The notes under the pieces: model-generated
Database searches by the model: none
What the model saw: the letters and a program-made list of their open reading frames with translations, nothing else
Told to the model about the DNA's origin: nothing
In this document: positions 13,001 to 27,600 of the stretch, piece by piece
How positions within the stretch are numbered: position 1 is the stretch's first letter
How the letters are laid out: every line of letters starts with the position of its first letter
Made by a program: the position numbers and the translations under genes
Origin: Sabellastarte sp. h YS-2021
Taxonomy: Eukaryota; Annelida; Polychaeta; Sabellida; Sabellidae
Direction of reading: 5' to 3'
Length of the DNA: 64,000 nt
Assembly: GCA_964017235.1 (NCBI GenBank)
Contig: OZ024935.1
Coordinates: forward strand, 34,761,596-34,825,595

Positions 13001-16000
13001 GAGGTATATTACACAAAACCATAATCATTTGAAAGATTCTAGACAAAGCTGGTTTGCCATTTAGTTTATTTTCAAACATTTTACTGGCTTATTTTCATAA
13101 AAATGAATTCTAAGGTGTCAATTACAAGTCCCAATTATATCCTTAGTCATAAATCATTGACACAAAAATGTTATCAATCACAGGCCCACTGTAGTTAAAG
13201 TTCAAATTGACAGTTTAGCAGGAAAGATGGAAATAGATCTTTTATTTTTGTGAAATTTTAACTCTTACCTTTTGGGTTGGGAGTGACTTGTGCTTGTTAA
13301 TCTGATAGACCCCTCTGTCTACTGCCAAAAGGGCCATCATAGAATGCGGACTGCCTTCAAACTTCAGGTTGATTTGCTGTGATGGCCTATACTGTCTTCT
13401 ATCAGTGTACAGCACAGCATTCTATTGATGAAATATAATTCTATTTTGGTATATTTGCTCTTCTCTGAATTATCCCATATTTTGCGCAGAATTTAGCTTT
13501 ATTTGTAACATAAATCTTTCATCAAGGGCAGTTGCAAGTTACAGGTCAAGTTAAAGTTTTGTGTCAGACGGATGGATGAATGAAGATTAATGTCCCCATC
13601 TTGGTTGCTTTAATATATATTATCTTTCTTGATTCAATTCCTTAAGTCTTTTATCAAATTTCAAAGGTTTTCCTTAATCTGATGTTTTTTTTTGGGCTTT
13701 TCAACTTTAAGCCTTATGTCTACACAGTCCTTAAACCTTAGAGGTGTAAGGGCCTAATGAATCATATGGCAGTAGTGAGGTTTGAGCCAGTGAGCTGAAA
13801 ACCACGTGCCAGTTCTAGATGACTCTGACAAAAGTTTACAACAAAACACATGTGAACAATTAGTTAATGTGACTAATATGAAACTGGCTAGCTATTTCAT
13901 ATTTCAGTCCCATGAAAAGGATTGTACAATTTACAGAAATCTCCTTGTTTGGAACTCGGGGATACCTTAAAAGTATTATATTATTGCCAATAATGAAGTT
14001 TGTGGCAATTGATTGAGTGAATTATGTATAAATTGGGCTACTTAGATAATGTGTATATTAAATATATCACTTTGCATTAATATGAAGCCATCATATTGGT
14101 CAGAATGCATTGTGACTTCAGAAGTGAAAAGTAGATTCATAGTGACAGAAAACACCTTTTTTTTGGGGGGGGGTGTTTACTGATAGATTCAAATGGCTAC
14201 TTACACATTCTCTAGACCGCTTTGTCACTTCAAACCACAGTGCATCAGCTACTATTTCATATCTCCCCTTGGTATCTACCTGTGTAAAATAAACTATATC
14301 ATAATTAAGACAACCCTTGGAAGTATACAGTGGAGCTACTAAAATGAAATTATTCAAAGTCAAAGCCCCTAACCTCACCAAAGGTCAGCAATAAGGACCT
14401 TAGGGAAATAAAATAACAATATATTATTTTCAAGAAAGATAGCAATTGATCAGCACTCTGTAGTTGTTATCATCACTATCTCAGAAAAGGTTGTCAATAA
14501 CTAGGCGGCCAAAATTCTACTCTTAATTGGAGCATGATCCAACAGGAGAAGTAAAATATATAGTTAACGTTTACCCAAATGAAAAATTAATGAAACCATA
14601 ATCGAAAAAAATGATTTCCAGATTGCTGAGCTTTCAGTAGAAGACAGATTCTGAACAGAAGACTCAAGACACCAAAAACCTCCAAAGCAACCAGAATAGC
14701 CTGACCAGTAACAGCAAGCAAAGTGATGAGATATAAGTCTCCTCAGAGGCCATATACCACAGCGTGACTGCAAACGTCCATTGATCTACTGAACCATGAG
14801 AACTTCCTCCGTAATGGAGGTCCTACCGTCAACTTTCATTAATCAAAGAGTTTTCTGGTGATACTGAAGACGTTCCTGTATGGCAATTCATTCCATCTCA
14901 GTAATTCTGACTTGAGTTTATTACAGTGGCTATGTTTCTTTCTCAGAGAGGAGCTGATAAAGAGCCTGGGTCTTACTTTCATTGGTCAATGTTTCCCCAG
15001 ATGGATCTGTCTGAGCCTATAAATCCATGCACAAAGTTTCTTGACAACCTCAATCTGCTTTTATTAAACACACTTATGAGCCTTTAGGCGCCTTAGTATC
15101 TTTCAAATTTACCTGGGCACTATCCATGATCTTTAAATACTGTGTGAATGCAGTCCATTGACCTCCAAATATAAACCTTCAATAAAGTAGGGCATATCTC
15201 CATATCATGCAATTTTATAAGGACTGGGAGGTCTAATGCTGTCTTATAATCAATTACGAAGATGAATAGAAGTATTATACCTGGACAAAGTAAACTAGTA
15301 ATCTGGCTTCTGGAAACATGTCATCATGCATTCGAGTAGAGAGATGCACCACCAGTGATCTGGGCTGAGAATCTATAATTCTCACACCCTGTTTTATTAT
15401 CATACCTCTTCCTAACACCTGCAAGAAGGATAATATACAGCTGAAATCAGTTTAATTCCCAGACATATACCCTATTTATACCCCACTAAAATAACAGAGT
15501 AAAATTTAATGAAACATACCCTCTTAGGAGCTGTTATTTTTCGTCTAGTAAGGGATTTAACTATATTAAAAATTTAATTTTAATTTTTTTGCATTGTATG
15601 ATCATATTTATCTAAAGGTAGTTAAGTTCAAGCAAAACTAATTTAAGTACATTAGTTTTCATTAGAACTGAGTTAATTAATTTTACACGGGATCAGGGTT
15701 ATAAGGGACAAAGACTACTACTAATATACACGAATTCAAAAAAGGTAAGCAAAAGAAGTGATCAATATAGCGCAAACGTTTTGTACCAGAATTTTATATT
15801 TTGTCTCAGATGCAAGGCAATTGTATTAAATAAGTGTGAATTTCACCGTGAAATAAATAAACTAAAAATGATCACTTACCATAAAATATAACTTTGACGG
15901 TGCAGGTAGACCTTCCCCAACTGTGATGTGAATATAGGCCGTTAACAAGTCCTGAAAATATCATCATAAGTCAACTTAAGTAAACAAATTGTTTAATTTG

Positions 16001-19000
16001 CATTTGCATGTTTATGTATGGTGTGACTCACAGACAAAAATAAGGAAATGTAGAGAATTGTGATTAGCTGATTCTGGACAATTTGAAATAAACATCACCT
16101 TGTTCTGTATTTTTATTTACCACTGTATTACTGATATGTATTACATTACTTCAGCAAAGGAATACAGTAAATACTTTCCCATTTGGAGGTATACAAATTT
16201 AAAGTGACACATAATATTACAATTTCAAATACATTGTCAACATATGACCGTTAATATACTTATAATTTCCTCATTAGCAAAATGTGAAAGTAGCTATTAC
16301 TCAGCTAGCTATGGAGCTACAACCTTGAAAATATGCCAGGACACTGAACATGAAAAAGTAGGTGAACAACATATTTAATCAAAACACTATAACTGTTACA
16401 CAGCTAACAGTTACAAAGAAAAATACCATCCATCTAGGTTACTGAATGTTGAATATACAAAATAGCTATAACTCACTTACCTTTGAGGTAGACCTCTAAA
16501 ACAGGTACCATATTTTAGGTACAGAGAAATTAGCTGAACAATGTATTTTGCCAAGATGCTGTAAATGCTGTCGTACTGAAGTAATATGTCATCTACTCAA
16601 AGTAGCTACTTACCCCATAACACACTTAACTATTGACTTAAATTTACAAAAGAAACACTAACATGGTGGACATAAGAAACTAAGTCAATATAATTTACCC
16701 CAGCCCAAAAAACTCCAAATTTAATAGTGTTGAAATTTGGGGGTGGGGTACAAAAGTGCCACTCATTTCATTGCTCTAGTTCCTTGTGAAAATACTTCTT
16801 GTTTGCCCTCATTTGTTTTTATTGGGTGACCTTTGACATTTCTTTAAAAATTCTCCCGCTTAAACCCATAACCCTTCACTCCTTAGAGGGAAGTCAAACA
16901 GAGAGGACGCCATTTTAATCATATGTAGCAGTAAAAAAAATTTTTGTTTTGCTCTTGTGTTTGTATGTTTTTTTTTATTAAGTTCTTTTATGCTTTCCTG
17001 CTTTCTTCTTTTTAGTAATATTAGTGTTGGCATCCTGCTGTGTTTACAGGACCGTATGCTATTGTTAATGTGTTAAATACTATGCGTTAATACAATTGTT
17101 TATACGTTAAATGCTAGAGTAATGTGGATTCTTTAACATTTTAATATTAATTCTATTTCTCAGCTGTCGATACTGTGTTACTTTGTGCTGCATACATTCA
17201 GGTTTTGTGGTGTGGCATTCTGTGCGTACATATTAACATATTATACGTTTGTTTAAAGCAATTTACAGTAACGCTTAGTATTCATGCTTTATTTCACTGT
17301 TTAATAATAGTGGTTTTCTAGTGAATCTCGTTAAAATTTAAGCATATGGTTTGTACATTGTTTTAATTTACCATGCCGAAAGTATTTCACTGCTCTAAGT
17401 GTGGGGGCCAACATAAGCGGCCTGTGGGTATCAAATGCGAAGTAATGGGGGGAAAGTACTTCAAGTACTTTGGCCAGTACTTCTGATCAAAACATGGATG
17501 AAAATACAAGTTCTCAAATACTAAATGCCCTTAATGCTGTGAGTTATAGGTTGGCTGCAATCGAGCAGAGGATTAACAGAACCGAGGAACAGCTGCAGGG
17601 ACAAGTACAGTCTGATAACCAAACAGGCAGCTCCCTGGAGACAAGCACCACACCTTCTCAGGAGGCGGATGAGGACAGTGACGTTGGAGACGATGACGTC
17701 ATTCCCACCGTCAAATATTTAAAAACATCTAAGCACATACAGGAGGCAGTTGACCTCAGATTACAAGAATTGGCCAAGATCAATGAACAAGGCAAGTTCA
17801 GATCACAAAGGGGTAACAATGATCAAGTTATTGTTAAACAACAAACTCCCTGGCCCCAAAATCATGTATTGGCTGGTACGTCTAAGGCAAGAATCACGTA
17901 TGATAGTCTTTCAATTTTCCAATGGATGCGAGGTTTCTTGTCCATCATTAGAGAGGAAAAAAGTACAAAAGTCAAAAATGTATGCTTGATTATATGTCTG
18001 ACCTTATGGAAGATGCTCACGATTTTGGTTGGGCATCAGCAAAAGGGGCTTATGCCCTAATCCTCTGTAGATTGGAGGAAGGCAAGGTAGATTGGCTCAG
18101 TGCTGATAACTGGACCGTCTTAGAAGGGCACACGCTCAGAAAGTACTCACCAATAACACAACTAATGCTCACAGCTCAAAAAGTAAAAATGAGACCCAAG
18201 GTATTCTATGTAAGTACTTCCAGTCTAGTAAATGTAGCCACAAATCTGATCATACGACAAATGGTCAACTTTACAAACATCAATGTTCTCATTGCCATAC
18301 TTTGGGCAAAAAATTTTCACATGCACTTAAAGATTGTCGAAACAAGCGTCAACAAGACGCAAAAAATGAATAAGGCACTGCAGTTATGCAGTGCCTAAGA
18401 AATCTAACAGTAATGACAAAGTTACAGCTATATCTGCACCAGTAAGTCCTAGGTTCAAATCTAGAACAATTTACAATTCAAGTAAAGAAATTGGTGAAAG
18501 CAGCAATTGGAAAGCTGATTGTTACAAATACAAAAATCTTACGTATGCTGAAGTACTTAGCTTAGGTAAGCATAATGACAGTGTATCTGCGGATCATAGT
18601 AGTCACTTCCTTAGTAGAAAACATGGCAAAAACCACTTACTTAGCCCACCTGATAAGGCTATGAGTACTCACAAAGTACCTAGAGACAAAAAGAATTGTG
18701 TTAAACATCGATCTAACATGGCTCGTCCCAAGGTAAGTGTAAACCCTAGATTATAATAGGGAGGAAGTATTAAGAAGCCAAGAAACTAATCATTCATCAG
18801 CTATAGATTACCCTGATGACATTAAGGCCTACTTGGATCAAGAAATGCAACATGATGCGATTTTAGGTGCTTTTGATACTACGCCTATCAAAGAAATGCA
18901 TATTTCTCCCATGATGACTAGGGAAAAACCAAATGCGCCACACCATAGGGTCATTATAGACCTTAGCTTTCCCCAGGGTCAGTCTGTTAATACCTATATT

Positions 19001-21651
19001 AATATACTCTATTAATACCATATACCTACAGATCAGTACTTAGGCACCCCTTTTGTCCTTAAGTTACCTACAGTGGATACAATTACTGATCAGATCAAGG
19101 TCTTAGGCAAAGGCTGTAAGCTTTATAAAGTTGACATAAGCCGGGCTTTTCGTCATGTTAAGCTAGATCCTTTGGAATATGATCTTTTAGGTTTGCGTCA
19201 CGACCGTTATTACGTAGATACCTGCCTGCCATTCAGGTATCAGAATGGGAGTGCGTTATTTCAACGTTTAAGCGATGCAGTGCATCACATTATGCATCAA
19301 CGTCAGTATGACGTCATAAATTACATAGATGATATCCTTGGAGTGGACCTCCCTAGTAGGATTGACGCCTCGTTTGACGCCTTACGTCAACTGTTACGTG
19401 AGTTAGGTTTCCAGATTTCAAAGAAAAAATTGGAACCTCCAAGTACTTGTCTCAATTGCTTAGGAATCCTTATAAACACTGAAACCTTTACAATGTCTAT
19501 ACCACCTGTAAAGCTTAAAGAAATATCGGATATTTGCCAAGAGTGGAGCTGCAAATCTTTCTGTACTAAGCGTCAGCTTCAGTCGTTATTAGGTAGCTTG
19601 CTTTACATTAGCAAATGCGTAAAGGCTTCCAGATTTTTCTTGAATAGGTTGTTAGACGTCCTTAGGTCTATGGAAAATAAACACACAGTCCCACAGAGTA
19701 TGGAAGCTAAAAGAGACATTAACTGGTTCTTAAAATTTATTCCATTGTACAATGGTGTTACCTTTTTTGATCAAAAGCCCATTGACCACTCTATTGAGTT
19801 GGATGCCAGTCTCCAGGGTATGGGGGCCAGATGGGGTTCCCAAGTTTATGCTTTGAGAATACCACTGGGATATATGAACTTGCAAATAGTCCATCTTGAA
19901 ATGCTTAACATCTTGGCTGCTCTTAGAATATGGCAGAATTCATGGTAGCTATAGCTTGTAATTAACCTGGCTGTGGTCTAGGTCCTAGATTCAGGAAAAA
20001 CCACAGATCTAACACTAGCTGCTATTGCACGTAACATACAATTGCAAATTGCTACTATGAATGTTAATTTTAAAGTTACTCATATCCCAGGTAAAATTAA
20101 CGTTATTGCAGATCTCCTCTCAAGATGGGCTAGTAGTTTCAACCCCCAGGCAACCTTACATCGCTTTTGCCCTCACACGTGGGCTCAAATTAATGACACA
20201 CATATAGACATAGATTGGTCCATATAATGTAACTGTTTTCTGTAGGCTTTCATCCAACCATAGCCAAATTCCTGCATCTTGGCCTTCAGAAGACTCATTT
20301 GGCCTTCAGACCTGCAACTGACAGGAACTACACTAGCATGTTCAGGTTATTTTTAGCCTTCACAGTCTTCATGAAGATAAGTATTTTCAAACTCTCTCCC
20401 ATGCTCATAATAGCATATCTACAGTTCTTGGAAACTAATAACACATCGGCCATGGCCAATCACATATCTGCCATAAAAGCAAAGCTATCCTTATTTGGCA
20501 TTTCCGTTCATATCTTTGATGATAAAAGAATAAAATATTTTCAGAAAGCCATGTTGATGCACAGACCTTTCAAGGTTCAGATTAAGAAAATTATTGACAT
20601 TGATACCCTACAGTTGATTGTTAGGACCTGTGATTCCATGTACATGGGTCAGGTATTTAAGGCAGTGTACACACTAGCATATATTTCTTTCCTCAGATTA
20701 TCCAATCTAGTCCCCCATAAATCTGCTGATTTTTCATCACTTTATCATCTCACAAGAGCTGATATCATTTTTGCTCACCCTGGCATTCAAGTTATTATAA
20801 AATGGTCGAAAACCATGCAAACAAGAAATATTGTTAAAATTCTAAAAATCCCTCACTTGGGTGCCAACCCCATTTGTCCTGTCAGAGCACTTAAAAATTT
20901 GCTGGCCATTACCCCTGGTTCCAATAACCATCCACTTTTTCAATATAAGACATCTAAGGGTTGGAGGCCATTAACAGATTCCCAAGTCAGGCATCATTTT
21001 CACCTCATCCTTAAGAGGCTTAACCTCTCAGATGCCAAACTCACCTTCCACGCCTTCCGCCGTTCAGGTGCCACCTACGCCTTTAATGCGAATGTGGATT
21101 TGCAACATATCCAGAGTCATGGCACCTGGACGTCGGAATGCGTTTGGAAATATATAAACCCTTGACCATGATGCCTCTGCCCAGGTTGCTTCCACTTTCA
21201 AGAAACACCTCTACATCCCTACTACTTACTAATTGGGGTTTGGGGACTTTTTTCCTACTCACATGTTTTCCTTTAAATGGTTTCTTGTAGTGGTTCAACC
21301 CTAAATTATAAAATTTCCAGGTTGTAAATACCTTATATTAACTTTAAAACAATAACTTCGTTCAACTATCACATTAGGGCCACCTTAAATTCAGGCAAAC
21401 CCTCATTGTGACCTTATGCTCACAGGTTTAATCTGATGTTAATCATTGGGGTGACCTTAGCTTCACCCTCTTTCCATTTAACATTACTTTCACTTGCTTT
21501 AAGGGTGACCCTAGGGTCACCACTTTGCGAATACTAAACTTGGGTTCCTCACTTAAGGTGGCCTTATCTATATGTAAATAAATTTTAAAAAGTTCAAGTA
21601 AAAATTCAAATGTGTTCTCAATTGTAAATAAACAATAGTTTATATACATAC

Positions 21652-21694
<43 letters not shown>

Positions 21695-24600
21695 AATTGT
21701 AAATAAAAAGTATTTTATCCCACCCCTGTTGTTTAATATTGTTCAGAACCAAAGGCAATGTGGGGGTGGGGTACAAAAGTGCCACACATTTCATTGCTCT
21801 AGTTCCTTGTGAAAAACACTTCTTGTTTGCCCTCATTTGTTTTTATTGGGTGACCTTTGACATTTCATTAAAAATTCTCCCGCTTAAACCCATAACCCTT
21901 CACTCTTTAGAGGGAAGTCAAACAGAGAGGACACCATTTTAATCATATCATGTAGCAGTAAAAAAAATTTTGTCCCTCTACCCACCCTAACAACCATAAC
22001 ATGTTACTAATTCTTGTTTTAATTTCCAGGTGTCTGACAGTGACTGCTCGCTTATGGTCACCATCAAGTAACTGCTCCACTCCTGGGTCCTTGTGTGCTT
22101 GGGTTTAAAAAAATACATATAGTTCCTGGACACCAGTGAGTGGAGTCTTAGATGGGCTTCTAGGGCCATAGAGTAGCGCTGTGGGCCAGGTCACCAGGAA
22201 ATAACTTAATAACGGCCACCATATGGCATGCATACAACAAGCATCTCACACATCGTCTCCAACATCACTGCTTACACATTGGATCCTCTGCTCACTAGGC
22301 CTGGGCAAAATGTATTCGTATTCATAAGTATTCGAATACATTTTTTAAAGTATTCATGTTAGTATTTGAATACTTTTGTGAAAAATGCAAAGTATTCGTA
22401 TTCGTATTCAAATACATTTCAAAAGTATTCGTATTCATGAATACTTTTATGAATACATTTAATATTTTTCACTTTTTGTTGATTTTTTCACCCTGTACTG
22501 CCAAGTTTTAGATATAAATATGAAATTTGGCTGTCTATCATTATATGCCTAAGAAAACTAACAAGACATATTTAATAAATACTTTTAGTCAGTAAATATT
22601 ATATAACATAATAATGACAGTGTCATGTTAGAACAAAATAGTGAGGATTATAGCTTTTTCTCTTACATCTCATAAATGCAATCAGTCTGTGTTTAACTTT
22701 TATATTGATAAATGACATCATGTGTGTTTTAATCCACATTGGTTTTCATAATGTAGTGTTATGTTATTATAAAATTCATGAAATTATAAACACCAAGCTA
22801 CCTAACTTAAAATGACAACTGTGTTTGCCTTTGCTACAATAGGGGATTAACTTGTATGTGTTTCAATACCAGTGTCATTGGTCATATATGGGTAATTCTT
22901 AGGCAAACTTATGTGACACCTATTGTGACAGTCTTGTAGCAGTAATCCCATCATAAAGATTTCCAAAACAATGGCTATCTCAGTTAAATACAAGATGTTT
23001 AGGGCACTATGATGTCCTTTTCAAAAAAAAAAAAATGGAAAAAAAACCTCTTTTGAGTAGCTCATGTTTATTAGACTGAATATTCAGATCTTGGAGCAAA
23101 AATTAATTCTTGTCAAATATGATGTGAATCTGAACCATCATTTACTGAATTGTGCTTTCATGTTTGTATATTTTATTCAGAAAGGTAAAATTATTAAAAT
23201 TTATTAAAAATGATTGTGTGAATTGGGGTTTAGTTAAAATGTATTCATAAATGTATTCGTAAATGTATTCGAATACTTTTCAAAAAGTATTCGTATTCGT
23301 ATTCGAATACTTTTGAAACTGATGTATTCGTATTCATATTCGTACTCATGGAAATGAAAAGTATTCGTATTCGAATACTTTTGAAAGTATTCGTCCCAGG
23401 CCTGCTGCTCGCTGGGTTCACTCCAGCCTTAGCCTAGGCAGTGCCTTAGGCCCCTCGGTTCTGCTTCCTCTGCTGCTCAACTGCAAGTCCTCGACCAAGG
23501 TCCAGGCGGCCACCTGAGTCATCAACTTCCTGCACAGCCTAAATTGTTCTTTAGGGGGACGTTGCTTGTGACAACAAAATTGTATTTTGATCTAAGTGCA
23601 TAAAGTATTCTGAGATGGTAAATCCTTGTGCTGATTGTTGGGTCATATAGGTACAAGTCAGTAATTTCTTTTATGTTTATAAGTCATGAAAAGTTGTGCT
23701 ATGCTTTAGAAAAGTTAGGAGTTTTATTTGTGAATGTGGTGCTAATGTTATAATAACTTGACTTCCCTCTTTTAGAGTCATTCAACGTCTGTTCTTGGTT
23801 GTAGAATCATTCACTTGACATGTGTCAAGGTCATTTACGAAAATACCAAGTGAATGGTCGACACTTTGGTGTTTGTACTCAGCCTGTAACAGGAAGTTGT
23901 TGTATTACTGTACATAATCACATTTCAACGGTGGTATATGACCACTGCTACATTGTAATGAAATGGTTACTTAATGTTTTAATTCATTGATTATGCCTCC
24001 ACCTAGATAAATGGCTTGTGTGATATGCTGTTGAGGTCGTATGAAGGTCAACCACATGTATGGTGGTAATGTTGTTTTGTATCTTCTATGTGTATCATAG
24101 GTTACCTAAAGTATTTTAGCAATTTTATTTATACATGGATATTGGCTAATGTACTTGTGTAATAATTTGAATGCCAACCTCACCGATAGTGAGAGTGCTA
24201 GTATGGCTTATTTAAAGTATTTTAGTAAAATTTTATATGTGAATATTGGGTAACTATTAACTTTCCATTTATGCAGTAATGTATCATTGTTTTAAGTAAC
24301 CGCTTACCATTAGGGTAAGATGGAAGTAAAGTTTATTCTAGTAAAACATGTAATATTTTATTTGTGTTTAGTTTTCTAGTCAACCAAGGTAATGGGTAAC
24401 ATCTGTACTCAGATAAATGTTTAACATAATTCTTATTTTAAATCAAAATATTCTAGGTCAACAAAGTAATCTACTTCATTAGCCATGTCATATTAGTGCA
24501 TAGCCAGGTGCTTAGATGTAGGCACCAAACGCGGTGTATTAAGCAATATTTTGAAATATTTAGTCTTTTACCATTATCACCCTTGTAACTAATAAAATTG

Positions 24601-27600
24601 TAATCTATAACAAATATTTCCTCCCATTTCTACTTGGGCTGGATGTAAAGTACTCATGTAATGTAGTCTAATCAAAAGGTTCCATTTAGGGTACAAAATG
24701 TACTCTTATGTTATATTTAAACTCTATTTTCACACTGTCTTCTATCAAGTGCTTAGTTAATTTTATATACTCCATGAACTTTCTTATCAATTGGGTATTG
24801 TAACAGCAAATTTATTTATATAGAATTATTTTACTACAGAGTACCTTGACTGTAATGTTATAGCAGTTGTCAAGGCACTTGTGCCTTAACTTTTGTTAAT
24901 TTGTCAAGATTATTCCTATCTACTTTTAATTGCAAGTAATGATAATTGTGAAAGGTCGTACTGGTTCAAAAGTAAACTTGCTTTGCTTTAGGTTCACTTT
25001 AAGTACAATCATCACTTAGTCTCCCTTATGGGACTTTTTCCTACTCACATGTTTTCCTTAAAATGGTTTCTTGTCGTGGTTCAACCCTAAATTATAAAAT
25101 TTCCAGGTTGTAAATACCCTATATTATATTAACTTTAAAACAATAACTTCATTCAACTACCTCATTAGGGCCACCTTAAATTCAGGCAAACCCTCATTGT
25201 GACCTTATGCTCACAGGTTTAATCTGATGTTAATCATTGGGATGACCTTAGCTTCACCCTCTTTCCATTTAACATTACTTTCACTTGCTTTAAGGGTGAC
25301 CCTAGGGTCACCACTTTGCGAATACTAAACTTGGGTTCCTCACTTAAGGAGGCCTTATCTATATGTAAATAAATTTTAAAAAGTTCAAGTAAAAATTCAA
25401 ATGTGTTCTCAATTGTAAATAAACAATAGTTTATATACATACATATATATATATATACAATAATTGTAAATAAAAAGTATTTTATCCCACCCCTGTTGTT
25501 TAATTTTGTCCAGAACCAAAGGCAATGACAAGTAATTTACTCATTAGAAAAATGTTGAAGTAGCTATTACTGAGTTAGTTATGGAGCTACAGCTCTAAAA
25601 ATGAGCCATTACATAGACATAAAATTTGCCACTGAGGGCTACACCTACATCCCCATGTTTGGGTTAACTAAAAATGTTTTATCATTATCAAATCTGTGAT
25701 TATGGAGCGGTATGGTGGTTGAATTTAAGGTCACCGAGATCTAAATAAGATTCTGATGATCAGGCTCATTTAATAGAATACTACAATCTTGCTTTAATTT
25801 AGCAACCAGAATGTGTAATTAATACCTGCTTTTAGTAAGGTCTTAATATCAACAAACTTATATTTTAATAATATTCATAAGCTAATTAATCTAGTATATA
25901 GCCACATAAAACATTTCATATCTCAATGAGGTCAATAAAACTCTCACCTGTTGACCAAAAGTAAAATACATCACCAAGTATTAATATCAAGAGTGTTAAA
26001 TAACAAAAAAAGTAAACTTGCGAAACCTAAAGTTGTAAAATGTAAAGTGTTGCAAACCCTAAGCATAGCCGACCTGTAGAGTAAAAAATGTGGTGGTCAA
26101 AATGTGGGGTACACAAACTGTAAAGGATGATTCTGAACCACTATTTCACTAGTCTTAAAGGTGTGAATTGCAGCAATTTTATTGTTCATAAAAGATATTG
26201 AAAGAACATTAAATATATGAATGATGAGTTACATGTAAACATTTGACAGAATTACACTCTGAAAGGCCTCCCATCAATGTTTTCTTAGCTCCATGTAGTA
26301 AACCTTACATTTTCACTGTTCAATTTTTGCTGGTAGTCATGCATGTATAGTATCCAAAAGCTATGGTGCTCCTTGCTCTTATGGTCATCTCAAATTAATT
26401 TCTAAATTAACCTGTGCAATAGTGAGTTCCTCCCTCCTGTTCAGATAATTGGGTTTAAGGGCTCGGTTGTAAGGGGGTAAGGCAAGGGGCTCTACATCTT
26501 TTGTTATTTGTGGTTATTTTAATTGTAACGGTGTGTGTATTATTATATCAGGCTTGCATACACATTATCTGTGATCAATTTTTGTTCTTTTAGTTGTAAT
26601 TGGTATTACATTTCCTCATGTAAGTAATGATCAGTGTTAAACTATGGCATGATAGTGAATGGACTCAAGAACACTTTAAATCATCATGCTTGCATTATAT
26701 GACTTGATGTTGTATTAAAGTTGTCATCGGTTGAATACATGAGTAGTATTAGTTGTATTTACTCATTATTTTATAATCATTTTATTATATGTATTTTATA
26801 AAGCATACATATGTTGTGTATAATAAACTAAATTTCTGGTCTGTCCTTCTATGGTCTTGGGGGTACTGATCCCCTTTTATAATTAAGTATTTTTTTGCAG
26901 TCAGACTGTGTCTTTCAGTCACAATTAGTTCCAGCAATCAATTTAATATTTGCATATCATGGAAACTTGGGAAAAATATAAAATATAAACTATACAAATA
27001 TCTCAGAATACACATATATGGATAATCACGAACAGTCACTGCAGTTAAATACTTGCATATGTTAGCAACACATACATGCTGCTTTGAATGAATCATTTTT
27101 CCAGTGAAGAGCAATCATATGTCGCCCTGTTTTTGAAAGGTGTGCTTAGTCCCTCACCCCTCTAACAAAATGGGTTCATATTAAAAATGTCTTAGTTAAT
27201 GAGCTCAGATACTCTTTGTACACTAATGACCACCTATGCTACCCCTATATGTAACTTCAAGCTTCACCCACATGCCTGTTGAATGATTTCATTGGGAATT
27301 CATAAATGGGTCAGTGAACTTCCCTGGGTAGGCATAGTGACCTTAAAACCTCTTGTAGACATTATTCAAGAAGCGGTGTTTTACCCTGGTTTTGAAATTT
27401 ATTGAACACACCATATATTTACATATTTGGAAGAGACAATATTATCCAGGTTGTTAAAGGCATTACTATCGAATAGGCATTGCATGCTATTTTACAAATT
27501 AATTAGCTATATGGCATCTTAGATTCGGAATTTTTTTTTTTTTTTTTGGGGGGGGGGGGGGGGGGGGCAGAACTGATTTTTAGGGAAAGCATTAGAAATC

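Larger units (their letters stand above)
16738..25527 (+). mobile_element. DIRS-like element 3, split-direct-repeat type, 8.8 kb
   Basis: Order: A1 (16738-16945), Gag, RT-RNase H, tyrosine recombinase, B1 (21243-21760), A2 (21761-21972), spacer, B2 (25030-25527). B1 and A2 abut. Both outer borders are fixed because the flanks join to re-create the pearl-like repeat (gttgaaatt / acaagtaatttactcatta), and the equivalent uninterrupted sequence is at 56260-56300. No target duplication is present, as expected for tyrosine-recombinase integration. The coding region has several frameshifts. The spacer contains a nested hAT-like element. Confidence 0.9.
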
